64,000 nt of DNA, taken from contig JAZGTN010000003.1 in the NCBI GenBank assembly GCA_037783415.1, forward strand, positions 6,982,501 to 7,046,500. Reading direction: 5' to 3'. Source of the DNA: Leptasterias polaris. Taxonomy: Eukaryota > Echinodermata > Asteroidea > Forcipulatida > Asteriidae. The translations under genes were made by a program, and so were the position numbers. Every line of letters starts with the position of its first letter. Positions within the stretch are counted from its first letter, which is position 1. Under the pieces are notes generated by a model, which saw nothing but the letters and a program-made list of their open reading frames with translations, ran no database searches and was not told the DNA's origin. Below are positions 55,036 through 64,000 of this stretch, in pieces.

Positions 55036-55385
55036 GGGCCCAAGTTTATAGAGCTGCTTTAAGCACAAAAAGTAGCTTAACACGATAAAATTATGCTTAA
55101 CCAGAACAGGGTTACCAGCCAAAACACCATCTCATGTGGACCATTTGAGACTGATATCCTGCTTATTTATGCTTAGCAGGAAAATTGTAATTCAAAACCT
55201 GCATGCAATGAGAGGGCGAATAGTGCAGAACATTTTAACGATTTTCAGCTAAAAAGCAAAATTCAGCAGGAAGCCAGTCACAAATGGTAAATAATACATG
55301 GCATTTTAGCTGGTAACCTTGTTCTGCTGAACAAAATTGTTTCGCGCTTAGTTACTTTTTGGGCTTCAGCAGCTCTATGAAATAT
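55036..55385. mobile_element. GGGCCCAATTTCAT-family element, larger or paired copy
   Basis: Left end GGGCCCAAGTTTATAGAGCT and right end CAGCAGCTCTATGAAAT are inverted. Both halves contain the GGTTACCAGC/GCTGGTAACC and GCAGGA blocks of the 180-bp family, in opposite orientations. It may be two copies inserted head to head, or a longer relative. Confidence 0.55.
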
Positions 55386-55894
55386 TTCTTTCTGATAATT
55401 CATTGGTTTTAAAGACGCTAGAAAGTCAAACCCCAAAAAGTAAAAATCGCTTATTAGAACCACGGCGCAATTAGTTGTGTCACAAGTTGTTCCCGGGTGC
55501 ATGGTACAAAATTAATTCCAATTTCCTAGTTGCCTATTCACTGATCGTAAAAATGGTGTTCCATGTCATGTTACATACCGGTACACAATTACCCTTAAAA
55601 AATTGTAATAAGAGGTTATTATGAGCAGGAAAGAATAAAAACTTAAAATAGTACAGCGAGGAGAAGTTCAAGATGTAATCTCGTACAGAGCAGAGGATTT
55701 AGAATTATGTCCTTAAAAACAAAGTTCCTGCAAAAGTATCTGACTTTTAAAACAAGCCATTTATTTTTTAGAGGGTAGCTTTCTACATGCAGTTGAAATA
55801 CCGATGAAGGGAAAGGCATTCAAATTTTTACATAGTATTTGCTAAACACAAAAGTGCCTTGAAAAAAGGTTTGTCCTGAAGCATGAAGAGTATA

Positions 55895-56271
55895 CTGAGG
55901 CACTGTACACGTTTGGTAATTACTCAAAATATATGTTAGCATAAAAAACTTACTTGGTAACGAGCAACGGAGAGCTGTTGATAGTATAAAACATTGTGAG
56001 AAACCACTCCCTCTGAAGTAACGTAGTTTTTGAGAAAGAGGTAATTTCTCACTCAAATAATAAAAGACTTCTGGCCAGAAGCCTTTTATTCCTATCTGAA
56101 AGCACACTAATTTGTACAACAAGGGTGTTTTTTCTTTCATCATTTTCTTCAATGACTTCAATGACCAATTGAGTCCAAATTTTCACAGGTTTGCTATTTT
56201 ATGCATATGTTGGGATACACCAAGTGAGAATACTGGTCTTTGACAATTACCAAACGTGTTCAGTGCCTTTA
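55895..56271. mobile_element. TTAA-type MITE, 377 bp
   Basis: Left AGGCACTGTACACGTTTGGT and right TTACCAAACGTGTTCAGTGCC are inverted repeats of about 24 bp. TTAA follows the right end; the left TTAA has mutated. Internal TACTTGGTAACGAGC, GTATAAAACATTGTGAGAAA and TTTTCACAGGTTTGCTATTT define an abundant family that I recognise from echinoderms. Other copies here: 15400, 29597, 34720. Confidence 0.82.
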
Positions 56272-56275
56272 AAAA

Positions 56276-56371
56276 CATCGAGACCAAGCCCACATCTCTT
56301 TTCAGAGCCAGCACTCCTCCCAAAAGAGATTTACACATGTACATGTATGGTTGTACCCACAAGTTTAATAG
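56276..56371 (+). repeat. Dispersed ~100-bp repeat, copy 3
   Basis: ACATCGAGACCAAGCCCACA, CAGCACTCCTCCCAAAAGAG and GGTTGTACCCACAAGTTTA. It is separated from the MITE at 55895-56271 only by the TTAA. In copy 1 the same repeat abuts another MITE at 157/158. Confidence 0.55.
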
Positions 56372-56379
56372 TACAGTAG

Positions 56380-58250
56380 TGGTAAATAATAAATAAAAAA
56401 AAAGTTGTCTTGCTTAAAGCTGCATCAAGTCATCAACCAAATTGAAAGTTGTTTTCATTTTATAAACCCCAAAAAGGAAGCATTTGTTGAAAGATAATGA
56501 ACTGATGGGGTTGCTTCATATTCTTATCAACTACTTCACATTAGCAAACTATGTCTTGCATTAAAACTTGACCTCTGTATTCCAGGTTATTTTTGGAATG
56601 CTAAGTTGTGTGTCATTAAAAATAAATCACTTGACAAAATATGGTATTCTTGATCCCAGACAAATGCATGACTTGTGATAATGAAACATTACAGATTTGG
56701 AGATAAATGTATTAAGTGTATGTTTATGCTTACGGATAAACAACTTTTTACATACAGAACCTGACAGCCACTGCTTTTTGCAAACCTCTTACACATCTTT
56801 GCCGCTCATTTGTTCTCGGTCACTCTTCCTTCGTGTAACACAATTTTATCACAGTTTACAAGAGATAATTATTACTCCAACTATATCGAATATGCGTTTT
56901 GATGAGAAAATAAAGTATAGCAAAAAAATAATTAAGAATAGCAAAACATGATATATTATATATTTTAAAAAATTGTAGGACTGAGGGAAGCCAAGTAAAC
57001 AGTGCTTATCACACATCAGTGTAAGGGTAAGAATAAATAAATAAAAGGTAAAAATAATAAATAAATAAATAAATAAACAAACAAAATAAAACAAATAGAA
57101 AATAATTTGTAAAAGTTTTTAAATTAATTTTTTTTAAATTAAAAATTACAAATTAATTTTTTGTAAACCATGTAAGTTTAAATTGGTATTTCTTCTTATC
57201 TTATCACATCCTTTACCAAGAGATAAACTCCTCCTTGTTGACGGTAATTAAATAAAAATCACTGAAATCACTATTCTATATTCCCCATGTGTTATTGAAC
57301 ATACAACATGTACACATGAATTTTTAATAATAAATTTGCCGAGAGGGTCCATCAAAAATTGCAGCTGGCTTAAGGCTTGTGCGCTGTGCCTCTAGGGCCC
57401 TCAGCACCCTGTACATGTACCAAGAATAAGTCTTTGTGCTAGTTATTGGTACAAACACATCCCCCCCCCCCCCCCTACTACATCCTCTTGTATGTTCCCT
57501 TCACCAGGGTTAATACACTCCACACAGCATCGGGGCTACAGAAAGTGGTCTGATATTCAATCTATGCGTATTATTCAAAGTTAAAATTAAATGAAAAATT
57601 TTGTTGAAATTACCTATTGGTTTACCATTTCTTACCAAGCGTACAATTTTCCCTTGCACTGCCGATTTTTTTTTTTTTTAACCCATCCCTTGCGAACCCA
57701 GAATTTCCTGCTAAGAATCAAGGGCTCACAAAAATGGGAATAATTGTATTTTGAAAAAAAACAATGTTCCAAAAAAAGTGTATGAAAACCTTCTTTGGTC
57801 ATACAAAAATTGAAATATCCGAACTAATAAACATCATAAAATGCTTGTTAAATATTTAAATTCTTTAGACAATGTGAGAGTAAAAATTAAGACGGTCTAA
57901 CCTGGAATCTTTTTTATATATCTTTTGTTTCACCTCATTAAGATTGCAAACTAAATGCTAAAGAACAGACTAAGTATAGCACCACTGTATCACAAAAATT
58001 TCAACAACAGCCGTAAATTAGTAAAAGCTCCAGGGACATTGTAAGACCATCAATAAAACATGATCATGCACAATGTTATCAGGAGACCTAAGGGATGACG
58101 GAGGCACGTTGGGAGTGTCAATTCCTCATCATGCCCAAGACTGCTTAATTGACATCATCCCATGCACACGCAAGATATTACTGTTTAACAAGAACATTTC
58201 CGCATGTAAGAAAACCCCCCCCAAACAAAAAGTTCCTCAATAATATATAC
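56380..58250. other. No gene; very AT-rich
   Basis: Contains an (AAAT)n microsatellite at 57040-57085, a poly-C tract at 57461-57475 and T-rich stretches. Short frames only. Confidence 0.4.
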
Positions 58251-58256
58251 GTTTAA

Positions 58257-58626
58257 AGGGAATTTTAATGCAATGATTTTTTGGAAACTTATAAACAGCA
58301 TACAGGATTGTGAATTATTTTTCATCTAAAATCTCAAGGTTACCAACCAATCCTTCAACAAAATAGCTCCAACTGAAAGACTCGAAGTTGAGAAAATATA
58401 ATTTCCCCCCCAAATCAGTGTTGCTTTTTTTCATCTGCTACATTTCAAATTGATTATGCACATAACCCCTGACAAAACATGAACCGTTTTTTTGCGTTTT
58501 TTTCACTCACACCTGACCACCCCAAATTTGATGACATTTTCACAGGTTGATAAGATGGAGTATTTATTGACAACTAGAGGATGGAAATGAATTTAATATT
58601 CTTAAAACCAAAAATGTAATGTCCCC
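58257..58626. mobile_element. Candidate TTAA-flanked MITE, 370 bp
   Basis: TTAA at 58253-58256 and 58627-58630. The left end AGGGAATTTTAATG and the right end (AGGGGACATTACATTTTT on the other strand) are imperfectly inverted. Interior has CTCAAGGTTACC and ATTTTCACAGGTTGATAAG. Moderate support. Confidence 0.5.
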
Positions 58627-58897
58627 TTAATGTATTTATTATTTGTTTATTTAAGGGTAACCAATTATGAATTCCACCAAGTGACTATAGTACACTGTGG
58701 TAAAGGTCTGCAAACCAAATGCCAGAGGAGGACTAGAAAAAATTTCTCAGCTGGTGTGGTTCATTGCTTCTCAATGCTACTGTAAAATTAACTAGTTTTT
58801 ATTTAGAGCTTTATCTATGACTATGAGCATCTGTAAGCCCTTATCATCATTTATTTCCAGACAGGTTTTTGAAGTTTGTGAATTATGGGACCGATTT

Positions 58898-59017
58898 ATG
58901 TAGCACCTTATAATGGTTTACAAGGTGCTTTGGCGCATTCGGAAGTCACTGCCAGAAACACCGGGGCAAACCTCTTCTCTTAGCAATAAGTGAAACTGGG
59001 TTCTTTTACATGTGTTA
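58898..59017 (-). mobile_element. tRNA-Leu-type SINE, family A, body fragment (left half)
   Basis: Minus-strand body sequence of the family A SINE: AGCACCTTGTAAACC-type and TGTAAAAGAACCCAGTTTC blocks. It stops at TTA 59015-59017, where a Harbinger-like MITE is inserted, and resumes at 59748-59775 with ACACAACACACGGGACCAAC. Confidence 0.75.
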
Positions 59018-59744
59018 AGCCCTTTTCACACGAGAATCGGAAACTTACGTCCATCGTTTTGGGCGCCAGTTGTCTGTCCCAAAGGTTGAGTGCGATATCA
59101 TGACAAACATTCACACGATGACACTTCGCGTTCCCAACGTCCCTCGTTTCCGTGAGATCGCTACGTATTTGGTCAAAGGTCATCATTGGTTATTTATTAG
59201 CTCGCTGGTTCTCTGTCGGTGTCCCATTTAATGTTACGTAAATGCGTTTAGGGTACCATCGATCGTTTTCTCGACGCGACATTTCTGCTTTTTCGTGCGA
59301 ATTCTCAGTTTCCTGACGAACTCCGAAGATGAATGTAGCGGAAAGTGTTTTGTCAGAGATGGCAAGTGGAAATGCCAAATCCAAAAACAAAGGTAACTTA
59401 ACATAATTTGCGACACGAACATTTCTTCCACCGGCGCCATTTTAACGGAGGAAGGAATGCTCGAACAAACTAACGACATTTCTCCCGCTGCGCATGCGTG
59501 ATCGTTGTGTGATCGCATGGGACCTTGGTATCATAACGTGCGTCGTTTCACACGACCGATCTTGGCGATTCTAAACAGGGATGCGATTTTTGGAGGAGGT
59601 CTTGATCCCGGTTGTTTATAACGCGGGTCCCAGGTAATTTCATCACACGGATTCCTTTCACACGACGCAAATTTGCGATTTCATGACACCGATGCGATTT
59701 CGTTGCAAACGACCATCGTTTAGAGCGCTCGTGTGAAACAGGCT
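59018..59744. mobile_element. Harbinger-like MITE nested in a SINE, 727 bp
   Basis: TIRs AGCCCTTTTCACACGAG and, from the right, AGCCTGTTTCACACGAG. Exact TTA target duplication at 59015-59017 and 59745-59747; removing the element restores the SINE sequence CATGTGTTACACAACACACG. The interior is CpG-rich with AACGATCGATGG and GCGCATGCG words. On the plus strand an ATG at 59329 opens MNVAESVLSEMASGNAKSKN followed by a GGTAAC donor-like site, possibly a remnant of a transposon first exon (weak). Confidence 0.88.
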
Positions 59745-59914
59745 TTACACAACACACGGGACCAACATACATGTATTCTCTAAGTACTGATTGATCACAT
59801 TTATGGCTTCACATTTACATCCCATACACATCAAATACTTCAAGGGGAACCATTAGCTATGGATCAGTGAGGATGCTGGGTGTATTGTGAAACAGTTGGC
59901 TAACTGGTCTGGAT

Positions 59915-60190
59915 GTCTACAGAGCTGCCATCTTTTGCATCTTGCAGTCAAGATTTTGTACAACAATTAGGGAGACATCTAGAACTAAATTCAACATAAT
60001 AATATTTTTTAAAAGGTCTCCAGAGTCTGAGATATTTTCAAATTTGTTCATAAGAACATGAAAAGGTTGGTTTATTTTCAGGGAACTTTCTGCAGAATCA
60101 GGGAGAGTTGGAAGCTCTGTGTGCCTAGTACAGGACCAAGCCCAGTGCTGTTTGGGGGGTTTGGGGTAATGATTGCAACTAAAAACACTC
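59915..60190 (+). repeat. Dispersed repeat, copy 2 (pair with 51960-52250)
   Basis: Contains the same ordered blocks as 51960-52250, including CAGAGCTGCCATC and GAACTTTCTGCAGAATCAGG. Short frames on both strands are incidental. Confidence 0.6.
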
Positions 60191-60340
60191 ACAGAAAAAG
60201 TCTAAATTCTGTTAATTTGTTGGGTTTTTCTCTCCATGTTTCTGAGTTGGTAGGAGCCAAGACAGATGAAACTCCACAAGAAATTCTACAAGTGAATCCA
60301 AAGTGACAGACAAATCAAAATGGAAGAACTAGCTATCATT

Positions 60341-60445
60341 GGCCCTTTTCACAGGACAGCAATTTAGCATGGGTCCCTTGCTTAATCATCTCTCCTAAAG
60401 TTTTTAGCAAGGGACCCTGGTTAACTTTTTGTCATGTGAAAAGGG
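60341..60445. mobile_element. Palindromic MITE, 105 bp
   Basis: Almost entirely palindromic: GGCCCTTTTCACAGGACA and GGGTCCCTTGCT pair with AGCAAGGGACCC and TGTCATGTGAAAAGGG. An exact 8-bp direct repeat CTATCATT flanks it at 60333-60340 and 60446-60453. The duplication length suits hAT-like transposition; the GGCCCTTTTCACA end looks Harbinger-like, so the class is open. Confidence 0.82.
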
Positions 60446-60639
60446 CTATCATTCACTGAATATTTTGTTATTGTGTTATAACAATACAATCTGAAGCAAT
60501 GTGTTCAAATAATTTGCTTGAATGAGAACTTTATGCAGAACTCTTTGCATGCACACATCTGATTCCGGCAATCTCCCTTAAGAGCAATCCACTGGCCAAA
60601 TGCAAGATAAAACGCCCGAGGATTAGTCAAAATTCCCTC

Positions 60640-60790
60640 GAAGTGGCCCAGCTGACTAGTTCAGTTTTGAAAAGCATCACTATTTATTATGAAATATGGT
60701 CATGTGAAAAAGCTGACGGGCCACAGTGAAATGACAAACTAACTGGTTCCACCAGCACACCACTGAAACAGGTAAGGGCAAACCCTTATG
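60640..60790. repeat. Dispersed repeat paired with 10530-10650
   Basis: Same order of blocks as at 10530-10650 (TTGAAAAGCATC, GAAATGACAAACTAACTGGT, GGTAAGGGCAAAC). Same orientation. Confidence 0.4.
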
Positions 60791-60799
60791 CATGTACTA

Positions 60800-61510
60800 T
60801 CATCACAACCATTCAAATTATTTAATTTGAATATAAAATTCAACTAGCATTCTGTAATCATCAAGATGGGAATCCAAGTGAAACTCATAGAGTAGATAAT
60901 AACAAAAAAAAATAATTTAAAAAAACAGTTGAAAACCAACTTTAAATTTAGTGAACCTTTGAAACCGTTCATAAGCAAATCTACACTCATGGTGCAGAAG
61001 TTCTTATTGAGTTGACATTTCAACGCTGTCTGAACATTGCTTGTTCCACTAGCATGAGTAGCCTCACATGACAGACTTTCACATTTCACATGACAGGTCG
61101 ACATAACCAGCAGCTCCTGCCGTTTATTTAAACACGGGCCGGGTGGTTTAAACATTTCCACATGAGCCTCCCTGAATGAACGTGAACGGTTGGGCCAGGT
61201 GGTAAATCTAGTTTCCGTTCGTAGGAAACTCTCTGCAAACCCCATGAGAAGATTGACGTCTGAGGTCTATGTTCCAATAAAATACAACCCTTTGTCCCAA
61301 ATAACTCACCAAGACGATTCTCAGTCATACTGCGTCTCAAAAATTGGAAAAGAAAATACATTAGCGGCCTACAAACTTCTTCTTTTGGTTTCTTCAGAAA
61401 TTATTGAGAAGTTCTAACACGTGTCCTCGGGCTTCACTTCTTCTTCATACATTAATAAATTCTCTTGATCAGTATTCAGTTGTAACTTTTGCATCCAGGA
61501 AAGATTTATT
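60800..61510. other. No supported gene; GC-balanced block at 61.1-61.35 kb
   Basis: Open frames run across 61130-61360 on both strands (133 and 77 codons minus, 75 plus). A minus-strand ATG with CTTG/GTGAGT donor at about 61302-61322 is noticeable, and the plus frame contains LVSVRRKLSANPMRRLTSEV. Neither is recognised; no call made. Confidence 0.25.
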
Positions 61511-61514
61511 ATGG

Positions 61515-61640
61515 GTAGTTCCCCCTGCCCCCCCCCTTCCCCCTGCCCTCCCCCTTTGTCTCTACCCTCCCCCTTTGTCTCTACCCCCCCCCCTTCCCCC
61601 TGCCCTCCCCCTTTGTCTCTACCCCCCCCCCCCCCCCACC
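61515..61640 (+). repeat. C-rich minisatellite
   Basis: Repeats of CCCTCCCCCTTTGTCTCTAC interleaved with CCCCCTTCCCCCTGC and ending in a 16-C tract (61622-61637). A purine-only complementary strand could form triplex or quadruplex DNA. Confidence 0.85.
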
Positions 61641-62334
61641 CCATCACTCACAAAGCACTCCATGGAGTTCTTCAGGACAACAATCCATAGGTGTGTACCA
61701 ACTCAACAAACCCATGACCTTCCAAAGGTTAACCACAAGGCAACCCAGCTTGGGAGGCCAGCTTAGTTCCTGTAACATTTGCATCGCTGGATTACACAAT
61801 GATTTGATATTACATGAAACTTATTTTGAGTAACCATGGATGGATTGTGTACACATTCATCCAAGGAACAACGCCACCACAAAATGTGACCTACATGTAT
61901 GGGTATGCACATCAGTTGCTTTTAGCTCATATTCCTAACGCCATCTGCTTGTTTGTTTTTTCTATATTTGTCACAGGGTTTATACCGAGAAGCCTAATTA
62001 TTTTTATTTGTTAACCTGTCTTTATCATTATTCTGGTGTTTAACTAATCCCATTTTTATTTGTGGGTGTAGACCATGTAAACCTTTTTTTACCAATTACC
62101 ACCAAAAAAAAGATCTCGTAGTTGTACATTCTAGGTCCTTTCTGGCAATGGCACGCAATCTTGGACAGATGGAAAATTCTACATTTTGTGTCATACCTTC
62201 CACATAGATTCAATGCTATAAAAGTAACACCTGAACAAGTATTGAGATGTGCCCCATTTCTTCATATCAAAAGTTGATTTTTTTTTGAAACGATGCAATC
62301 TCCATAAAATGAAAGTTCTCTTCTGTCGAGCTGT

Positions 62335-62415
62335 GCTCAAATTGTGCCTGCAGGAAGTCCGGAATCTGTGGCACTTTTGTAAACATGTGATGTCACATGT
62401 TACATTGGTCTATCG
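62335..62415 (-). repeat. Dispersed repeat paired with 27790-27870
   Basis: The minus strand reads GACCAATGTAACATGTGACA, CATCACATGTTTACAAA and GGACTTCCTGCAGGC, matching 27790-27870. Confidence 0.55.
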
Positions 62416-62814
62416 AAATAAAAGTTAGAAATTTAAATTGAAAAGCGGGTGTTGCTAATTCCTAACAGACTTCCCCTTAAAAAATAATCCGTTTAGAGTA
62501 TGAGCCAACTACCGCTCAGTAACTCCACTTTGGGGCAATGTGGAGTTGTATCTATCATCCCAAGCTAAACAAACATCCTGCCAGTCAGTCAGCCAGTTAC
62601 AACCTAACAGCCAAGCTTTCCTTATAATCCACTTCAAAAGGGCGCAATTTAACAAGGCATTCAGACCCCTCTAAGAGTAGGCAGTCATACATAATGGTGC
62701 TTATCAATGGTGAAAAACAGTCAGCTAGTCTTTATTGTGTACAGTAACACCAGGGGAGTGGGGAAAGCTTTTTTTCTGTCTGAATGAGGGTCAGGAATAG
62801 ACTTGAAAAGCCAG

Positions 62815-63175
62815 TGACTAACAAGATTTCATCATGTAAGGTGTTGATCGTACATAACTCCCTATCCATTGAAGGGAGGACCTACTTTGGTTTCAAAAAA
62901 ATTTCACATTGATTTCACTGCTTTTAAAATCAACTAAAATTCTGTCACATTTTATGAAGATCAACAGTAATTACAAGCATTTGGACTAACTAACAAGATT
63001 TCATCATGTATGTGTTGATCGTAGATTACTTCCTAAATCCTATCCGTTGAAGGGAGGACCTACTTTGGTTTCAAAAAAAATTCACATTTATTTCACTCCT
63101 TTTAAAAACAACTAAAATTCTGTCACTAAACCTAATTAACATTCTATGAAATCAACAGTAATTACAAGCATTTTG
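62815..63175 (+). repeat. Tandem duplication, ~180 bp x 2
   Basis: Both units run from GACTAACAAGATTTCATCATG through GAAGGGAGGACCTACTTTGG and CAACTAAAATTCTGTCAC to ATCAACAGTAATTACAAGCA. The second has small insertions. Moderately recent. Confidence 0.85.
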
Positions 63176-63351
63176 ATCTTATTATGCTGATAAAAACTAC
63201 TACCCTGTAGCTATAATTGTTTATTTGTTGAAATAACGATAGCTGTTTTTCTTACAAGATGAAATTCCTTTCGTACAATTATTTAACAAGCCGTAATTTA
63301 TCATATAGCTAAAGAACGAGTAAGTCTAACTTGTACATGTAGTCTCTCTTA

Positions 63352-63876
63352 AGCCGTGTTCGCACTGGACTTATTTTGGGTAAACTAACCGAGCAAATGG
63401 GTAACTTGACCATTTTAAGTCCAATGCGAACAGCCCAGGAAGTTTCCCTCCCAGGTAACTTACCCGACCCGAATGGGTAGTTTAACCGACCTACTGCTGC
63501 CCGGTTAAATTGACCAGGTCAGTTTAACCGAGCCGAATAGTCCAGTGCGAACGCGATCTGGGTAAAAGCCTTCCCGGTAAAAAGCCATATCCGGTCCCTC
63601 GACCCTCTGCCACGAGATCGTGAGGTTACACATACACGCACATGTGCTACACGGAAGCTCGGTTGCACTCACTGCATTCTCGCTGTCATACACCCCGGTC
63701 AAAGGTCACTGCGATAGCGCCCTCTTGTGTTTGTCTTAAGTTAGTCAGTTAGTTTCTACCGGTCATGTCGGTTAGTTTACCCACGTCATTAATCCAAGTG
63801 CGGACGCTGGTAAGTTTCACCTTTTGGAATGTTAACCACGGTCTCTGTAAAACATTAATCCAATGCGAACACAGCT
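63352..63876 (+). mobile_element. Harbinger-like MITE, copy 2 (525 bp)
   Basis: TIRs AGCCGTGTTCGCACTGGA and, from the right, AGCTGTGTTCGCATTGGA. Exact TTA target duplication at 63349-63351 and 63877-63879. Closely similar to 43466-44004 along its whole length and in the same orientation, with short indels (for example the CCCGATCACCCGCC region). The 65-codon minus frame in it is not a gene. Confidence 0.9.
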
Positions 63877-64000
63877 TTAGAAGCGGTAATTTCTCATAAA
63901 CTTTTCACAAGTTATTATCCGTAGGTCTGCAATAAATCTGCCTTCAACAGGAGTTGTTTTGATCTGCTTTTTTACTGATCGTAAATCTCTTCAAATCAAC

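Noticed and set aside
60844..61361. Possible exon with a BIR-like ETRFTTWP motif and an ATG..GTGAGT donor
   Set aside because: The resemblance is only a few residues; zinc-binding residues of a BIR domain are absent and frames are open on both strands.

Overview
The window looks like non-coding DNA from a large animal genome, most likely an echinoderm and perhaps a sea star. It is AT-rich and has no long conserved ORF. It is crowded with tRNA-derived SINEs, truncated LINEs, MITEs with clear target-site duplications, tandem arrays and long poly(G)/poly(C) tracts. The echinoderm assignment rests on my recognition of dispersed TTAA-flanked MITE families that I associate with that group; it is inference, not a database result. 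Nothing bacterial or viral was recognised. The 'genes' here are therefore one convincing internal exon, one weaker exon candidate and remnants of mobile-element proteins. | Layout. 0-5.3 kb: a palindromic MITE split by a 434-bp LINE insertion, a candidate TIR element, a splice-bounded 102-nt exon on the minus strand (4521-4622), then two SINE copies. 5.3-13.5 kb: mostly unique AT-rich DNA with a tRNA-Leu-type SINE at 11.4 kb and a GC-richer repeat-free block at 12.8-13.5 kb. 13.7-17.6 kb: a cluster of DNA-transposon derivatives, including one that keeps a start-codon ORF and a 301-bp hAT-like MITE. 20.7-21.7 kb: a 1-kb element with CpG-rich contents. 23.5 kb: a possible second exon on the minus strand. 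24-29.9 kb: tandem duplications, SINEs, a 365-bp near-perfect palindrome, a Harbinger-like MITE and a TTAA MITE. 30.7-32.1 kb: a 15-unit satellite fused to the 3' end of a LINE reverse transcriptase. 34.6-40.4 kb: a (ATT)n tract, a full-length tRNA-Leu(CAA)-derived SINE, hAT-like elements and a tRNA-like sequence. 41.1-47.4 kb: a 27-unit 30-bp array, three copies of a 180-bp MITE, a Harbinger MITE, a MITE nested in another repeat, a 5-unit 89-bp array carrying Pol III B-box-like sites, and two more TIR elements. 47.6-49.0 kb: a 1.3-kb hAT-like element. 49-64 kb: repeat-poor stretches, a diverged triplication with splice-acceptor-like ends, a Harbinger MITE nested in a SINE, a 105-bp palindromic MITE and a second copy of the 43.5-kb Harbinger MITE. 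| How it works together. No operon or gene cluster is present. The plausible host content is an intron or intergenic region of a minus-strand gene that contributes the exon at 4521-4622. The mobile-element content shows two economies. Retroposons (LINE fragments and tRNA-derived SINEs) share a 3'-terminal GCGC-N-TATAA-like motif, which suggests SINE/LINE tail partnership. Non-autonomous DNA elements of Harbinger-like (TTA/TAA target), hAT-like (8-bp target) and TTAA-target type have repeatedly inserted into each other and into SINEs, which gives a readable relative chronology.
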